Positions 34,873 through 43,764 of a DNA stretch of 64,000 nucleotides are shown in pieces. A program made the translations under genes and the position numbers. The stretch's first letter is position 1. Each line of letters begins with the position of its first letter. This stretch comes from Dyadobacter sp. NIV53 (GTDB lineage: Bacteria > Bacteroidota > Bacteroidia > Cytophagales > Spirosomataceae): positions 6,482,501 to 6,546,500 of the forward strand of contig NZ_CP081299.1 of assembly GCF_019711195.1 (NCBI RefSeq), written 5' to 3'. Under the pieces are notes generated by a model. It searched no databases. It was not told the origin of the DNA and saw only the letters and a list, made by a program, of their open reading frames with translations.

Positions 34873-36429
34873 CTATTTCCCCACCATCCGGCTTCTGCCG
34901 TCCTGCCTTATTTTTGCAAGCAGCGCGGAAAGTTCTGTTACAATTTGCGGATGTGAAGCGGCAAGGTTGTTTTTTTCTCCGATATCATTTTTTAAATCAT
35001 ACAACTGTACTTCGGTATCATTTCCCGTTTCGACACCGGTAAGTTTGGCCACTTTCTGCCCTTGTGAAGGTTCGATGTATTTCCAGTTATCCTTTACAAG
35101 AGAAAATGCACCGCCCTGCTGAATGAGTACCTGCCTGCCAGCGGGTGATTTTCCTAAGAAAGTGTTAAAAAGATCCTGGCTGTCCACGCCATCTTCGGCC
35201 TGAAGTTTTTGACCGAAAAACCCGGCAAAGGATGCAATCAGGTCAATCTGGCAAACCAGGGCATTTGATACTGAATTTGGCTTGACCTTACCCGGCCAGC
35301 GAACCAGAAATGGCACCCTTGTTCCACCTTCAAATGCACTTCCCTTCCCGCCGCGTAAAACACCAAGCTGATTATGTCCGTTAAGCTGTGTAACTGCACC
35401 GTCCTCGTAACCATCATCAAGTACCGGCCCGTTGTCACTGGTGAAAATAACCAGTGTGTTTTTGTCCAATCCAAGTACTTCAAGTTTTTTTAAAATCCTG
35501 CCTACCGTCCAGTCAAGCTGTAAAATAGCATCGCCTCGGAGTCCGAGCCCGCTTTTACCCTTAAACTCAGTACTTGGCATCCTTGGTACGTGAATGTCGT
35601 TCAGGGAAAAGTATAAAAAGAACGGCTCCTTCTGGTGTTGCTCAATAAAATTTTCTGCCTTGTCAACAAAAACGTGGGCTACTTCCTCGTCAGTCCAGCG
35701 CGCCTGTTTTCCTCCCGACATATAACCGATCCGTCCGATTCCGTTAACTATTGTATTGTTGTGCCCATGATTGGGAGAAGCCTTTAATTTTAAAAGTTCA
35801 GGATTTTCGCTGCCCGTTGGCTCTGCACCGATTTTCTGTTTGTAATCTACTTCAATAGGGTCGGAGGCCTGTAAACCAACCACATTTTCATTTTCTATAA
35901 ATACGGTGGGGACACGGTCTGAGGTAGCCGGGAATATAAATGAATAGTCGAATCCAACCGCATCCGGCCCTTTTGTGATCGGCACGTTCCAATTTATTTT
36001 CTGGCCTTCTTCTCCAAGTCCTAAATGCCATTTGCCGACGGCGCCCGTTTTATAACCCGCTTTTTGAAACACAGAGGGTAATGTTGCATGGTCGGTTGGA
36101 ATAATCAGGTTAGCATCACCTGGCAATATACCCGTTCCTTTTTTACGCCATGGATATTGTCCGGTCATTAAGGCATAACGGGAAGGCGTACAGGTTCCGG
36201 AAGTCGTATGTGCATTGGTAAAGCGAAGGCCTTCTTTGGCCAGCCTGTCTACGGATGGGGTACTGATTTTTGTGGCTCCGTAAGCACTCAGATCACCGTA
36301 TCCAAGGTCATCCGCATAAATATAAACCACATTAGGCCGGTCCTTTCTCGGATCCTGCGCAACAATTGTTAGTGAAAAAAGAGATAACCCCAGTACTAAA
36401 ACTTTAAAAATCCGATATTTTTTAATCAT
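34873..36429 (-). CDS. S1-family sulfatase (arylsulfatase A type)
   Basis: 518 residues with a signal peptide ending near VAQ. Sulfatase motifs: metal site ADDLGYGD (39-46), formylglycine motif CTPSRYALMTG with Cys80, 'KWHLGLGEEGQKINWNVP' and the second metal site 'IFTSDNGPVLDD'. It hydrolyses sulfate esters in the periplasm or outside after Cys80 is converted to formylglycine by an enzyme not encoded here. The substrate subfamily cannot be fixed by eye. It is divergent from the next sulfatase; the promoter/operator at 36511-36559 lies between them. Confidence 0.93.
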   Translation of the reverse strand: MIKKYRIFKVLVLGLSLFSLTIVAQDPRKDRPNVVYIYADDLGYGDLSAYGATKISTPSVDRLAKEGLRFTNAHTTSGTCTPSRYALMTGQYPWRKKGTGILPGDANLIIPTDHATLPSVFQKAGYKTGAVGKWHLGLGEEGQKINWNVPITKGPDAVGFDYSFIFPATSDRVPTVFIENENVVGLQASDPIEVDYKQKIGAEPTGSENPELLKLKASPNHGHNNTIVNGIGRIGYMSGGKQARWTDEEVAHVFVDKAENFIEQHQKEPFFLYFSLNDIHVPRMPSTEFKGKSGLGLRGDAILQLDWTVGRILKKLEVLGLDKNTLVIFTSDNGPVLDDGYEDGAVTQLNGHNQLGVLRGGKGSAFEGGTRVPFLVRWPGKVKPNSVSNALVCQIDLIASFAGFFGQKLQAEDGVDSQDLFNTFLGKSPAGRQVLIQQGGAFSLVKDNWKYIEPSQGQKVAKLTGVETGNDTEVQLYDLKNDIGEKNNLAASHPQIVTELSALLAKIRQDGRSRMVGK

Positions 36430-36510
36430 AGTTATTTTATAAAAGAAAATTTGCTATTGTTATTAAAATCAAGCGGTTTATTGAATTTTGCGTGCAACCT
36501 GTTTATTTGT

Positions 36511-36559
36511 TTTGCAAATTAAGGATTAATACATTACTTTGCCTATCTATTTTATAGAC
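36511..36559 (+). promoter_or_regulatory. Promoter plus palindromic operator, site 1 (sulfatase)
   Basis: TTTG (36511-36514), 19 nt, TTACTTTG (36534-36541), then the palindrome GCCTATCTATTTTATAGAC (36541-36559) over the expected start of transcription. One of four copies with the same geometry. A short ORF (MDLRDAIYFTAFLLK, 36614-36661) begins 55 nt after the palindrome and ends 2 nt before the sulfatase ATG; a second frame at 36627 ends in PFC. Confidence 0.7.
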
Positions 36560-36663
36560 TATTTAAATTTATTGCTTTTCGGAAAATAGAAATTTTGACT
36601 CCCCGGAAAGAAAATGGATTTACGCGATGCAATATATTTTACAGCCTTTTTGTTGAAATAAGC

Positions 36664-38298
36664 ATGGAACGAGTTTTCCTTCATAAATTTTTCCCTGTTA
36701 TAGTGTTGCTGATTTTAGCAGCGCTCAGTGTGGGGATTAAAAATTCGGTTGTAAATCCGGGTGACCCGAACCCGCCCAAAACAACTGCTTTTCAAAGTAA
36801 AAGTGCAAACTCAAAACGGCCGAATATACTTTTTTGCATAGCTGACGATGCCACATTCAGGCATATGAGCGCTTATGGGTGCAAGTGGTTACAAACCCCT
36901 GCTTTCGACAGGATTGCTCATGAAGGTTTGCTTTTCAGTAATGCCTACACGCCCAATGCTAAATGTTCACCTTCACGATCCTGCATTCTGACAGGAAGAA
37001 ATTCGTGGCAATTGGAAGAAGCAGGAAATCATGTGCCTTATTTTCCTGCAAGGTTCCAAACTTTTGTTGAAACACTTGCTGAAAACGGTTACAAGACCGG
37101 ATTCACGGGAAAAGGATGGGCACCAGGCAATGCAGGAGAAATTAACGGAAAACCGCGGTTGCTAACCGGCCCTGTTTTTAACGAAAAGAAACTATCTCCG
37201 CCAACATCTTCGATTTCCGACATTGATTATGCATCCAATTTTGAAAGCTTTTTAAGCGATCGTGAAGCCGGAAAACCATTTTGTTTTTGGTATGGAGGCC
37301 ACGAACCTCACCGTGCTTATGAGTATGGTTCAGGTGCTGGGATCGGTGGAAAAAAATTAGATAATATTGATGAAGTTCCTGCTTTTCTGATAGACAATGA
37401 TACGGTCAGAAATGATATGCTGGATTACGGTTTTGAGATCGAATATTTTGACAAACAGCTCGGAAAAATAATTGCACTGCTTGAAAAACACAATGAACTT
37501 GAAAATACACTGATCGTTGTTACTTCTGATAACGGAATGGCATTTCCAAGAGCGAAGGGTCATGTGTATGAATATTCAAACCATTTGCCTTTGGCCATAA
37601 TGTGGAAAAACGGTATCAGTAATCCTGGCAGGAAAGTGGAGGAATACATCAGTTTTATCGACTTTGCACCTACCTTTCTTGAAGTAGCAGGCGTAAAAGA
37701 AAATGCTATGCAGCCCATCGAGGGTAAGTCACTGACGGATGTATTTAAATCGTCCGGGGTCAAAAACCGTGATCATGTACTGCTTGGAAAGGAAAGAAAC
37801 GATGTAGGACGGCCGTCAGATCAGGGTTATCCGGTACGGGCCATTATAAAAGGAAATTATTTGTATCTGAAAAATTATCAGCCTGATCGCTGGCCGTCCT
37901 CAAATCCGGAAACGGGGTATATGGACACGGACGGCAGTCCTGCCAAGACAGTAATCCTTAATGCTGGCCGCCAAAACCGGAAGAATTCCTATTGGCAATT
38001 ATCTTTTGGTAAAAGGCCGGTGGAAGAATTATATAATCTGAAAACTGACCCCTACTGCGTACAAAATCTTGCGGGTAAGCAACATTTGAAATCATTACAG
38101 AGTAGTCTGTCCGGCCAGATGGATAAAGAATTAAAACAGCAGAAAGATCCCCGGCAGTCGGGCATGGGTTATTTGTTTGACCAGTATCTTTATGCGGAAC
38201 CCAAAGTCAGAAATTATTATGATCGTTTTCAAAAAGGAGAAAAGATTAAGGCTGGCTGGATCAATGAAAGTGATTATGAGCCGGCTGGTTCACTTTAA
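36664..38298 (+). CDS. S1-family sulfatase (heparan N-sulfatase-like)
   Basis: 544 residues from ATG 36664, chosen because MERVFLHKFFPVIVLLILAA is a proper export signal; the longer TTG-initiated frame has no such logic. Motifs: CIADDATFRHMSAYG (metal site), CSPSRSCILTG with Cys101, 'TGKGWAPGN' and 'TSDNGMAFPRAKG'. The ADD-x-x-F-x-x-x-SAYG and CSPSR pattern resembles sulfamidase (SGSH)-type enzymes, so removal of N-sulfate is a reasonable guess. Preceded directly by promoter/operator site 1. Confidence 0.9.
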   Translation: MERVFLHKFFPVIVLLILAALSVGIKNSVVNPGDPNPPKTTAFQSKSANSKRPNILFCIADDATFRHMSAYGCKWLQTPAFDRIAHEGLLFSNAYTPNAKCSPSRSCILTGRNSWQLEEAGNHVPYFPARFQTFVETLAENGYKTGFTGKGWAPGNAGEINGKPRLLTGPVFNEKKLSPPTSSISDIDYASNFESFLSDREAGKPFCFWYGGHEPHRAYEYGSGAGIGGKKLDNIDEVPAFLIDNDTVRNDMLDYGFEIEYFDKQLGKIIALLEKHNELENTLIVVTSDNGMAFPRAKGHVYEYSNHLPLAIMWKNGISNPGRKVEEYISFIDFAPTFLEVAGVKENAMQPIEGKSLTDVFKSSGVKNRDHVLLGKERNDVGRPSDQGYPVRAIIKGNYLYLKNYQPDRWPSSNPETGYMDTDGSPAKTVILNAGRQNRKNSYWQLSFGKRPVEELYNLKTDPYCVQNLAGKQHLKSLQSSLSGQMDKELKQQKDPRQSGMGYLFDQYLYAEPKVRNYYDRFQKGEKIKAGWINESDYEPAGSL

Positions 38299-38391
38299 AC
38301 AGGATGTTGCCTTGTCAGGATCTTTATTCATTGCAACAAATTCAGCGATGCACATCAAACATAGCCTGTCCGCTTAAAAATGAAAAAATAA

Positions 38392-38441
38392 TTTGCATAT
38401 GCATTTTTAATAACTTTACTTTGTCTATCAAATTAATAGAG
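38392..38441 (+). promoter_or_regulatory. Promoter plus palindromic operator, site 2 (rhodanese region)
   Basis: TTTG (38392-38395), 20 nt, TTACTTTG (38416-38423), palindrome GTCTATCAAATTAATAGAG (38423-38441). A leader ORF starts 59 nt after the palindrome and an attenuator-like hairpin follows it. The rest of 38299-38391 is unremarkable. Confidence 0.7.
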
Positions 38442-38499
38442 TAAATGCTTTTCTTATCAGCCACCGGTAGGGATAGTAACTCGGCAAATTTTAATCAAC

Positions 38500-38634
38500 A
38501 TGATGATGATTTTACATGGTGCAATAATGATTAGCACAAAAAGCAAGGTGGCTAACTTCCAGACTTCTATGCGGAAAATACTTCATTCTTCCGTATTTCC
38601 TTTTCTCAAAAATTCTCCTTGTCAGGATACCTGA
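38500..38634 (+). CDS. Candidate leader peptide with a cysteine codon near the stop
   Basis: 44 codons from the ATG triplet cluster (or 21 codons from ATG 38569), ending FLKNSPCQDT. The Cys codon (38620-38622) is four codons before the stop, and the stop is two bases upstream of a hairpin followed by T6. Its position relative to the promoter is the same as for the other leader ORFs. The peptide itself need have no function; translation pausing at Cys is the inferred role. Confidence 0.4.
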   Translation: MMMILHGAIMISTKSKVANFQTSMRKILHSSVFPFLKNSPCQDT

Positions 38635-38635
38635 T

Positions 38636-38705
38636 TTTACCTGTACTATTCCGTATGGCTTCTGCCCGACTAACAAGTTTTTTGGTCTGTCAGGTAAAGT
38701 TTTTT
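38636..38705 (+). terminator. Attenuator-like hairpin after leader peptide 2
   Basis: TTTACCTG (38636-38643) and CAGGTAAA (38691-38698) are exact complements; G plus TTTTTT follow at once. The 47-nt loop leaves room for an alternative structure. It lies between promoter site 2 and the rhodanese gene, so it would cut transcription before that gene. Confidence 0.5.
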
Positions 38706-38875
38706 CAACATTAAGCCGTCATTTTTAAACATTAGCGACGGAAATAATGAAGCCAAAATCAGGTTTATTGTTTTGCGTATATACTGTAACGTGTTATTGT
38801 GCACAGGCATTTTATTAGAGTGAATTGAATTCAGGCAGATCAAAAAAAATCATATTAATTCATTGTAACTGAAAA
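38706..38875 (+). other. Region before the rhodanese gene with a Cys-rich 23-codon frame
   Basis: ATG 38747 opens a 23-codon frame ending at 38818 that looks like a signal-peptide fragment and contains three Cys codons (FCVYTVTCYCAQAF). It may be a second leader ORF or a gene remnant; chance is also possible. Confidence 0.25.
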
Positions 38876-39268
38876 ATGAAAACGAAAATAATTTTAGTAT
38901 TTATTTTTTTTAGCGCACTAAGCACGGCTTACGCCCAACCGGTACAGAAAAAAATCGCCGATACTGAAAAGTCAGCTACGTCGATTCAGGATGAAGTTAA
39001 ATCAGGAAAAGCTTACCTGATTGACGTCCGCACTGCCCGGGAATACCAGTCGGGCCACCTGAAACAAACCCGTAATATTGATTACAACAGTCCGGGTTTT
39101 GGGGCTGCCATCAGCAAATTAAACAAAACAAAGCCCGTTTATCTCTACTGCCGGTCTGGAAACAGAAGCGGTAAAGCACTCGATTCTTTAAAGGCACTGG
39201 GGTTTAAGAGTTATTATAACCTGGGCGGATTAGAGCAACTCAAAACGGAAGGTTTTGCCGCAGAATAA
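38876..39268 (+). CDS. Secreted rhodanese-domain sulfurtransferase
   Basis: 130 residues: signal peptide (MKTKIILVFIFFSALSTAYA) plus a single rhodanese domain with 'YLIDVRTAREYQSGHL' (CH2A) and the active loop YCRSGNRSG (catalytic Cys92). Single-domain periplasmic rhodaneses move sulfane sulfur to thiols or cyanide. 64 nt upstream of a rhodanese-thioredoxin fusion gene, so the two probably form an operon and may work as a sulfur-transfer/reduction pair. The surrounding sulfatases and the Cys leader upstream suggest a link to sulfur supply. Confidence 0.9.
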   Translation: MKTKIILVFIFFSALSTAYAQPVQKKIADTEKSATSIQDEVKSGKAYLIDVRTAREYQSGHLKQTRNIDYNSPGFGAAISKLNKTKPVYLYCRSGNRSGKALDSLKALGFKSYYNLGGLEQLKTEGFAAE

Positions 39269-39332
39269 CGGTCAAAGTCTGATACCTGATGATTTCCATT
39301 TTAATTACCTATAAACCTAATATTTAGAAAGT

Positions 39333-40055
39333 ATGAAAAATTTTAAAGTTTGTGGATTCGTGCTGATCGCACTGTTTTTACAAAATCTTTCGTTTGCCCA
39401 AAATTCACCAAAACCAGATTTACTGACATTTGAGCAATTTGAAGCTAAGCTGGCAGCAGCAGGAAAAAATGCCCAGATTCTGGATGCGCGTTTGCCGGAG
39501 GAGTTTACGCAGAATCATCTGGAAGGGGCGGTTAATTTCAATATTATCAGCAAAGAGGAACTCGAAAAGCAAAGTGCCCGGCTCGACAAGAATAAACCTG
39601 TTTTCATTTATTCCATAGGCAGTGGCCGTAGCAGTATACTGGCCAAGGATTTAAAAAATAATGGCTTCAAAGACGTAACGGTTGTACCGGGAGGCCTGAG
39701 CAAATGGATTGGTTTGGGCAAACCAGTTATTTCAACCGTTGGAAAAGGGCTGTCTAAAGAGGATTACCTGGCTTCACTGAAAAGTGACAAACTTGTGCTG
39801 GTTGACTTTGGATCACGATATTGCCCGGGCTGTAAAAAACTGGATCCAACTATTGATTCGCTTAAAAATGAACAGGCAGGCAGTTTAAAAGTGATCAAGA
39901 TCGAGGCATACGAAAATAAGGATCTTGTCAAACAACTAGGTGTCGTAGGTCTTCCAACGCTAATACTATACAGAAATAACGAGGTTGTCTGGGAGAAAAA
40001 AGGCGGTGTTTCCAAAGCTGAAATTGAAAAAGTAATAGCCGGACAAACTTTGTGA
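39333..40055 (+). CDS. Secreted rhodanese-thioredoxin fusion with Ser in place of the rhodanese Cys
   Basis: 240 residues: signal peptide (to FAQ, about 23), rhodanese domain (30-135; 'AQILDARLPEEFTQNHL') and thioredoxin domain (140-240) with CPGC at 164-167 in 'SRYCPGCKKLDP' and the cis-Pro loop VGLPTLILY. The rhodanese active loop reads YSIGSGRS: Ser94 where the catalytic Cys of family members stands, so sulfurtransferase activity is unlikely from this domain. The thioredoxin half should be redox active in the periplasm, perhaps reducing the persulfide of the preceding active rhodanese. Terminated by the strong hairpin at 40092-40130. Confidence 0.9.
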   Translation: MKNFKVCGFVLIALFLQNLSFAQNSPKPDLLTFEQFEAKLAAAGKNAQILDARLPEEFTQNHLEGAVNFNIISKEELEKQSARLDKNKPVFIYSIGSGRSSILAKDLKNNGFKDVTVVPGGLSKWIGLGKPVISTVGKGLSKEDYLASLKSDKLVLVDFGSRYCPGCKKLDPTIDSLKNEQAGSLKVIKIEAYENKDLVKQLGVVGLPTLILYRNNEVVWEKKGGVSKAEIEKVIAGQTL

Positions 40056-40091
40056 TATTAGTTTTTTACTACTAATATCCGTCCGACAGAG

Positions 40092-40130
40092 AAAAAGCTG
40101 TCCGACCGAACCTCCGGTCGGACAGCTTTT
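40092..40130 (+). terminator. Intrinsic terminator of the rhodanese operon
   Basis: AAAAGCTGTCCGACCG (40093-40108), loop AACCTC, CGGTCGGACAGCTTTT (40115-40130): a perfect 16-bp stem with flanking A and T tracts, 37 nt after the stop. A further copy of GTCCGACAG lies just upstream at 40081. Confidence 0.9.
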
Positions 40131-40204
40131 CCACCATCCAACCGGTAACAAAAAACACATTGCTGAATTCCACAAAATTTTAAGACTAAATCTATCCCTT
40201 TCCA

Positions 40205-41857
40205 ATGAAGTTTAAATTGCTGATCTGCCTGCTGCTTTTGGATAGCGCAGGTATAGTGTTTGCCCAAAAAAATAAAAAAGCAGATTCCAGGCCTAATATC
40301 ATTCTGATCATGGTAGATGACCTGGGATTTTCGGATATTGGCCCGTTTGGCTCTGAGATACAAACGCCTAACCTCAATTCCCTGGCAACTGAAGGTATTC
40401 GATTCCGGGAATTTTACAACAATTCCATCTGTGCACCAACACGTGCGTCGCTGATTACAGGCCAGTATCAGCACAAAGCAGGAGTGGGTTATTTCAATGT
40501 CAATCTCGGGCTTCCTGCATATCAGGGATACCTGAATAAAGAATCACTGACGTTTGCAGAAGTTTTACGGAATGCCGGATACAGTACACTGATGAGCGGA
40601 AAATGGCATGTTGGTAACGACAGCATTGCATGGCCGAACCAGCGCGGTTTCGATCATTTTTATGGGTTTATTAACGGCGCCAGCAATTATTTCGATCTTG
40701 GTGAATACGGAAAAGGGCCTGCCGTAGAACTGGTGAAGGATAATATCCGCACCAATCTGAAACCTGGGCAATACCTGACCAATGAAATAACCAGCAATGC
40801 CCTCGAATTTCTGGATGACCAGAATAAAAGCGGTAAGCCGTTTTTCCTGTATGTTGCTTACAATGCACCGCACTGGCCATTGCAGGCATTACCGGAAGAT
40901 ATTGCAAAATATAAAGGCAGGTACAGTATTGGCTGGGATTCATTACGCAGCCAGAGGATTGTGCAGCAGAAAACTTTGGGTATTTCAGATCCGAAACAAG
41001 CCATCGCCAAACGCGATCCGGAAGTTCCGCTTTGGGAGAATGTCAGTTTTGATGAAAAAAAGTTATGGGAAGCAAAAATGGAAATTTATGCTGCCATGGT
41101 CGACCGCGTTGACCAGAATATTGGTCGTCTCCTTGATAAGCTGAAAGAACTAAAAAAGGATGAAAACACACTGATCGTATTCATTTCTGATAATGGTGCA
41201 CAGGGAGGATATACGCCAAAAGGAAGAAAACCCCCACGCAATACCGGGCCCTTGGGAACCGCCGGGTCATACGGATATCAGGAACAGAGCTGGGCTTATG
41301 TTTCCAATACACCACATACCAGTTATAAGAATAATATGCACGAAGGAGGGATCAGTGCACCATTTATTGCCTGGTTTCCCAAAAAGATCAAGGCAGGAAG
41401 TATTGTCAAAGGAACCGGGCACCTGATTGATCTTGCTCCCACATTTTACGAATTGGCAGGTGCCGGATATCCGTCACAGTTCAAAGGCGTTACCACCAAT
41501 CCACTTGCCGGGAAAAGCCTGCTTCCTGTCCTGACAGGCAATGGAGATGTGGTAAGCAGGGGAGAGCCGATATTCTGGGAAAGAGCTGGTAACAGAGCAG
41601 TGAGGAAAGGAAACTGGAAAATTGTATCTACCTATCCATCATACAAATGGGAATTATACGACCTGGAAACAGACAGGGGAGAAACAAGGGATATTTCAGC
41701 GGCTCACACCGAGGTGGTTAATGAACTTTCGGCAGATTATAACAAATGGGCAGATAAAACCGGTGTGGTGGATTATGATAAAATCAAACCCGCCAATCAA
41801 TCCGGGCCCGCTCCGGAGGCACCAGTTGCAGGCCGAGGCAGACAAGGAAACAACTGA
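40205..41857 (+). CDS. S1-family sulfatase (arylsulfatase, AslA/S1_4-like)
   Basis: 550 residues, signal peptide ending GIVFAQ. Motifs: VDDLGFSDIG (38-47), CAPTRASLITG with Cys76, 'LMSGKWHVGNDS', 'YNAPHWPLQALPEDIAKYKG' and 'FISDNGAQGGY'. The spacing and the 'GY(F)NV...Y(Q)GYLN' insert place it with arylsulfatases of the S1_4 type, close to the enzyme at 43765-45387. The C-terminus is a Gly/Pro-rich tail (GRGRQGNN). First gene of a plus-strand run of four sulfatases; the next ATG is 13 nt away. Confidence 0.93.
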   Translation: MKFKLLICLLLLDSAGIVFAQKNKKADSRPNIILIMVDDLGFSDIGPFGSEIQTPNLNSLATEGIRFREFYNNSICAPTRASLITGQYQHKAGVGYFNVNLGLPAYQGYLNKESLTFAEVLRNAGYSTLMSGKWHVGNDSIAWPNQRGFDHFYGFINGASNYFDLGEYGKGPAVELVKDNIRTNLKPGQYLTNEITSNALEFLDDQNKSGKPFFLYVAYNAPHWPLQALPEDIAKYKGRYSIGWDSLRSQRIVQQKTLGISDPKQAIAKRDPEVPLWENVSFDEKKLWEAKMEIYAAMVDRVDQNIGRLLDKLKELKKDENTLIVFISDNGAQGGYTPKGRKPPRNTGPLGTAGSYGYQEQSWAYVSNTPHTSYKNNMHEGGISAPFIAWFPKKIKAGSIVKGTGHLIDLAPTFYELAGAGYPSQFKGVTTNPLAGKSLLPVLTGNGDVVSRGEPIFWERAGNRAVRKGNWKIVSTYPSYKWELYDLETDRGETRDISAAHTEVVNELSADYNKWADKTGVVDYDKIKPANQSGPAPEAPVAGRGRQGNN

Positions 41858-41870
41858 CCCGTCGAAACGA

Positions 41871-43619
41871 ATGAAAAAAATACTTTTAAGCCTGGTTTTC
41901 CTCACGGGTTCCTTTGCGGTTTTGGCTCAAAATAAAAAAATAAAACCCAACATAATCCTGATCATGACGGACGATCAGGGTTATGGGGATTTTGGCTTTA
42001 CCGGAAATCCATACATAAAAACACCAAACATTGATAAACTCGCGGGCAGATCTGTCCGGTTAACCAATTATCACAATTCACCGGTTTGTGCGCCTACAAG
42101 GGCAAGCCTGCTTACGGGACGATACGCCCAGCGGACAGGTGTGCACGATACCTATAACAATGGCGCTATTATGGCAGCCGAGGAAATCACAATAGCTGAA
42201 ATACTGGCTAAAAATGGATATAAAACAGGTATCGCAGGAAAATGGCATCTTGGAGACAATTACCCGTTCCGCGCTTCCGACCAGGGATTTCAGTACAGTT
42301 TGGTACATGGGGGCGGCGGGATAGGCCAGCCGGGCGATCATATTGCGAACTTTACCAGGCCGGATAGCAGCTATTTCAATTCAGTGCTTTCTGAAAACAA
42401 CAAACTGGTTTATCCCAAAGGTTATTGTTCAGATATTTTCACGGATGCCGCCATTAAATTTCTTCGGGATAATTCCGGCAACCCGTTTTTCCTATATCTT
42501 TCTTTTAATGCCCCCCATACTCCATTACAGCTTCCCGGGAAATATGAAGAACAGTATAAAAACCTAAAATTTGATTCTGCTTTTGATCAGGACCCAGCCA
42601 AACCCTGGTCTGAAATGACAACGGCCGATAAGGAAAATGCACGTAAAGTGTATGGAATGGTAACGAATATTGATGATAATATCGGCAGGTTACTTACAGA
42701 ACTGAAAACCCGGAAACTTGAAGAAAATACCATTGTGATATTTCTGACAGACAATGGAAATCAGCAGCTCCGGTATAATGGCGGTTTCAGGGGTTTGAAA
42801 ACTTCCGTTTATGAAGGAGGGACTCTTGTGCCATTTCTGATTTCCGGTGCAGGGTTACCTGAAAATAAAGAAGTAGACGCCCTGGTTGCCCACGTTGATA
42901 TAATGCCAACTATCCTGGAAGCGGCAGGAATTCCGTTTCCTAAGGAAATACAAACCGACGGGCAATCGGTTTTACAACTGTTATCGGGCAAACAAAATAC
43001 TAACGAACGCCTTTTTTACAACAGCTGGAACCGTGGCTGGCCTGAACCTTACCGCAATGCTGCCATATATCAGGGAGATTTCAAACTGGCAGCCGTAAAT
43101 GCTTCGGAAGATATCAGCTCATTTGGCCTTTTTAACCTGAAATCGGATCCTTTTGAAAAGGAAAACCTGGTTGAGCAAAATCCGGTTCTAGCTAATAAAC
43201 TGAAACAGAAACTCGACAGTGTTTTTACGGATATTTCAAAAAGCCCTCATTTAAGTGTGAGAAGAATAGCGGTTGGGACGAAATATGAAAATCCGGTTAC
43301 ACTGACCCGGCAGGATCTGGGCGGGGTTGGAGTAAAAGACTGGGAAGGAGAAAGTGCATTTGGAACATGGACGGTGCAGGTAAAAACAGAAGGCAGTTAC
43401 GATTTTAAACTGATCAGCATTAAACCGGTTCCAGCAGGTACAAGAGCACTGGTCAGGCTTGGACAAATTCAGAGAAGCAAGGTAGCGGATGGAAAAGAGC
43501 AGCATGTTTCCCTGACAAATATCTATTTGAAGCCCGGGAATTATGACATCGAGTCTTGGTTTGAGAATGGAAATAAAACAACCGGCCCGTATTATCTTGA
43601 AGTGTTCAAAAGACCTTAA
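41871..43619 (+). CDS. S1-family sulfatase with C-terminal beta domain
   Basis: 582 residues from ATG 41871, which starts a clear signal peptide (MKKILLSLVFLTGSFAVLAQ); the frame is open further upstream only because it overlaps the previous gene. Motifs: MTDDQGYGDFG (32-42), CAPTRASLLTG with Cys73, 'GIAGKWHLGDNYPF' and 'FLTDNGNQQLRYNGG'. After the sulfatase core an extra domain of about 125 residues follows, ending 'TTGPYYLEVFKRP', of beta-sandwich look and likely carbohydrate-binding. A related extension occurs in the sulfatase at 57194. Confidence 0.93.
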   Translation: MKKILLSLVFLTGSFAVLAQNKKIKPNIILIMTDDQGYGDFGFTGNPYIKTPNIDKLAGRSVRLTNYHNSPVCAPTRASLLTGRYAQRTGVHDTYNNGAIMAAEEITIAEILAKNGYKTGIAGKWHLGDNYPFRASDQGFQYSLVHGGGGIGQPGDHIANFTRPDSSYFNSVLSENNKLVYPKGYCSDIFTDAAIKFLRDNSGNPFFLYLSFNAPHTPLQLPGKYEEQYKNLKFDSAFDQDPAKPWSEMTTADKENARKVYGMVTNIDDNIGRLLTELKTRKLEENTIVIFLTDNGNQQLRYNGGFRGLKTSVYEGGTLVPFLISGAGLPENKEVDALVAHVDIMPTILEAAGIPFPKEIQTDGQSVLQLLSGKQNTNERLFYNSWNRGWPEPYRNAAIYQGDFKLAAVNASEDISSFGLFNLKSDPFEKENLVEQNPVLANKLKQKLDSVFTDISKSPHLSVRRIAVGTKYENPVTLTRQDLGGVGVKDWEGESAFGTWTVQVKTEGSYDFKLISIKPVPAGTRALVRLGQIQRSKVADGKEQHVSLTNIYLKPGNYDIESWFENGNKTTGPYYLEVFKRP

Positions 43620-43764
43620 TTGTTCAATGGACGGTTTTTATTTGGGAGCATTCGGGAATAATTCGTATAATCGGCATCATCCAAAATCTCCTTCCGTGCG
43701 TCAGTTTGATAGCCGAATGCCGACGGCCGATAGTATTACAAAAGAATTCGTGATAACATCTGAT

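Noticed and set aside
36595..36663. TTG-initiated extension of the sulfatase at 36664
   Set aside because: The extra 23 residues would precede and spoil the export signal beginning at ATG 36664.
41622..41870. Upstream in-frame extension of the sulfatase at 41871
   Set aside because: It overlaps the preceding sulfatase gene; ATG 41871 starts a clear signal peptide.
43543..43764. Upstream in-frame extension of the sulfatase at 43765
   Set aside because: It overlaps the end of the previous gene and lacks a signal peptide; ATG 43765 gives one.
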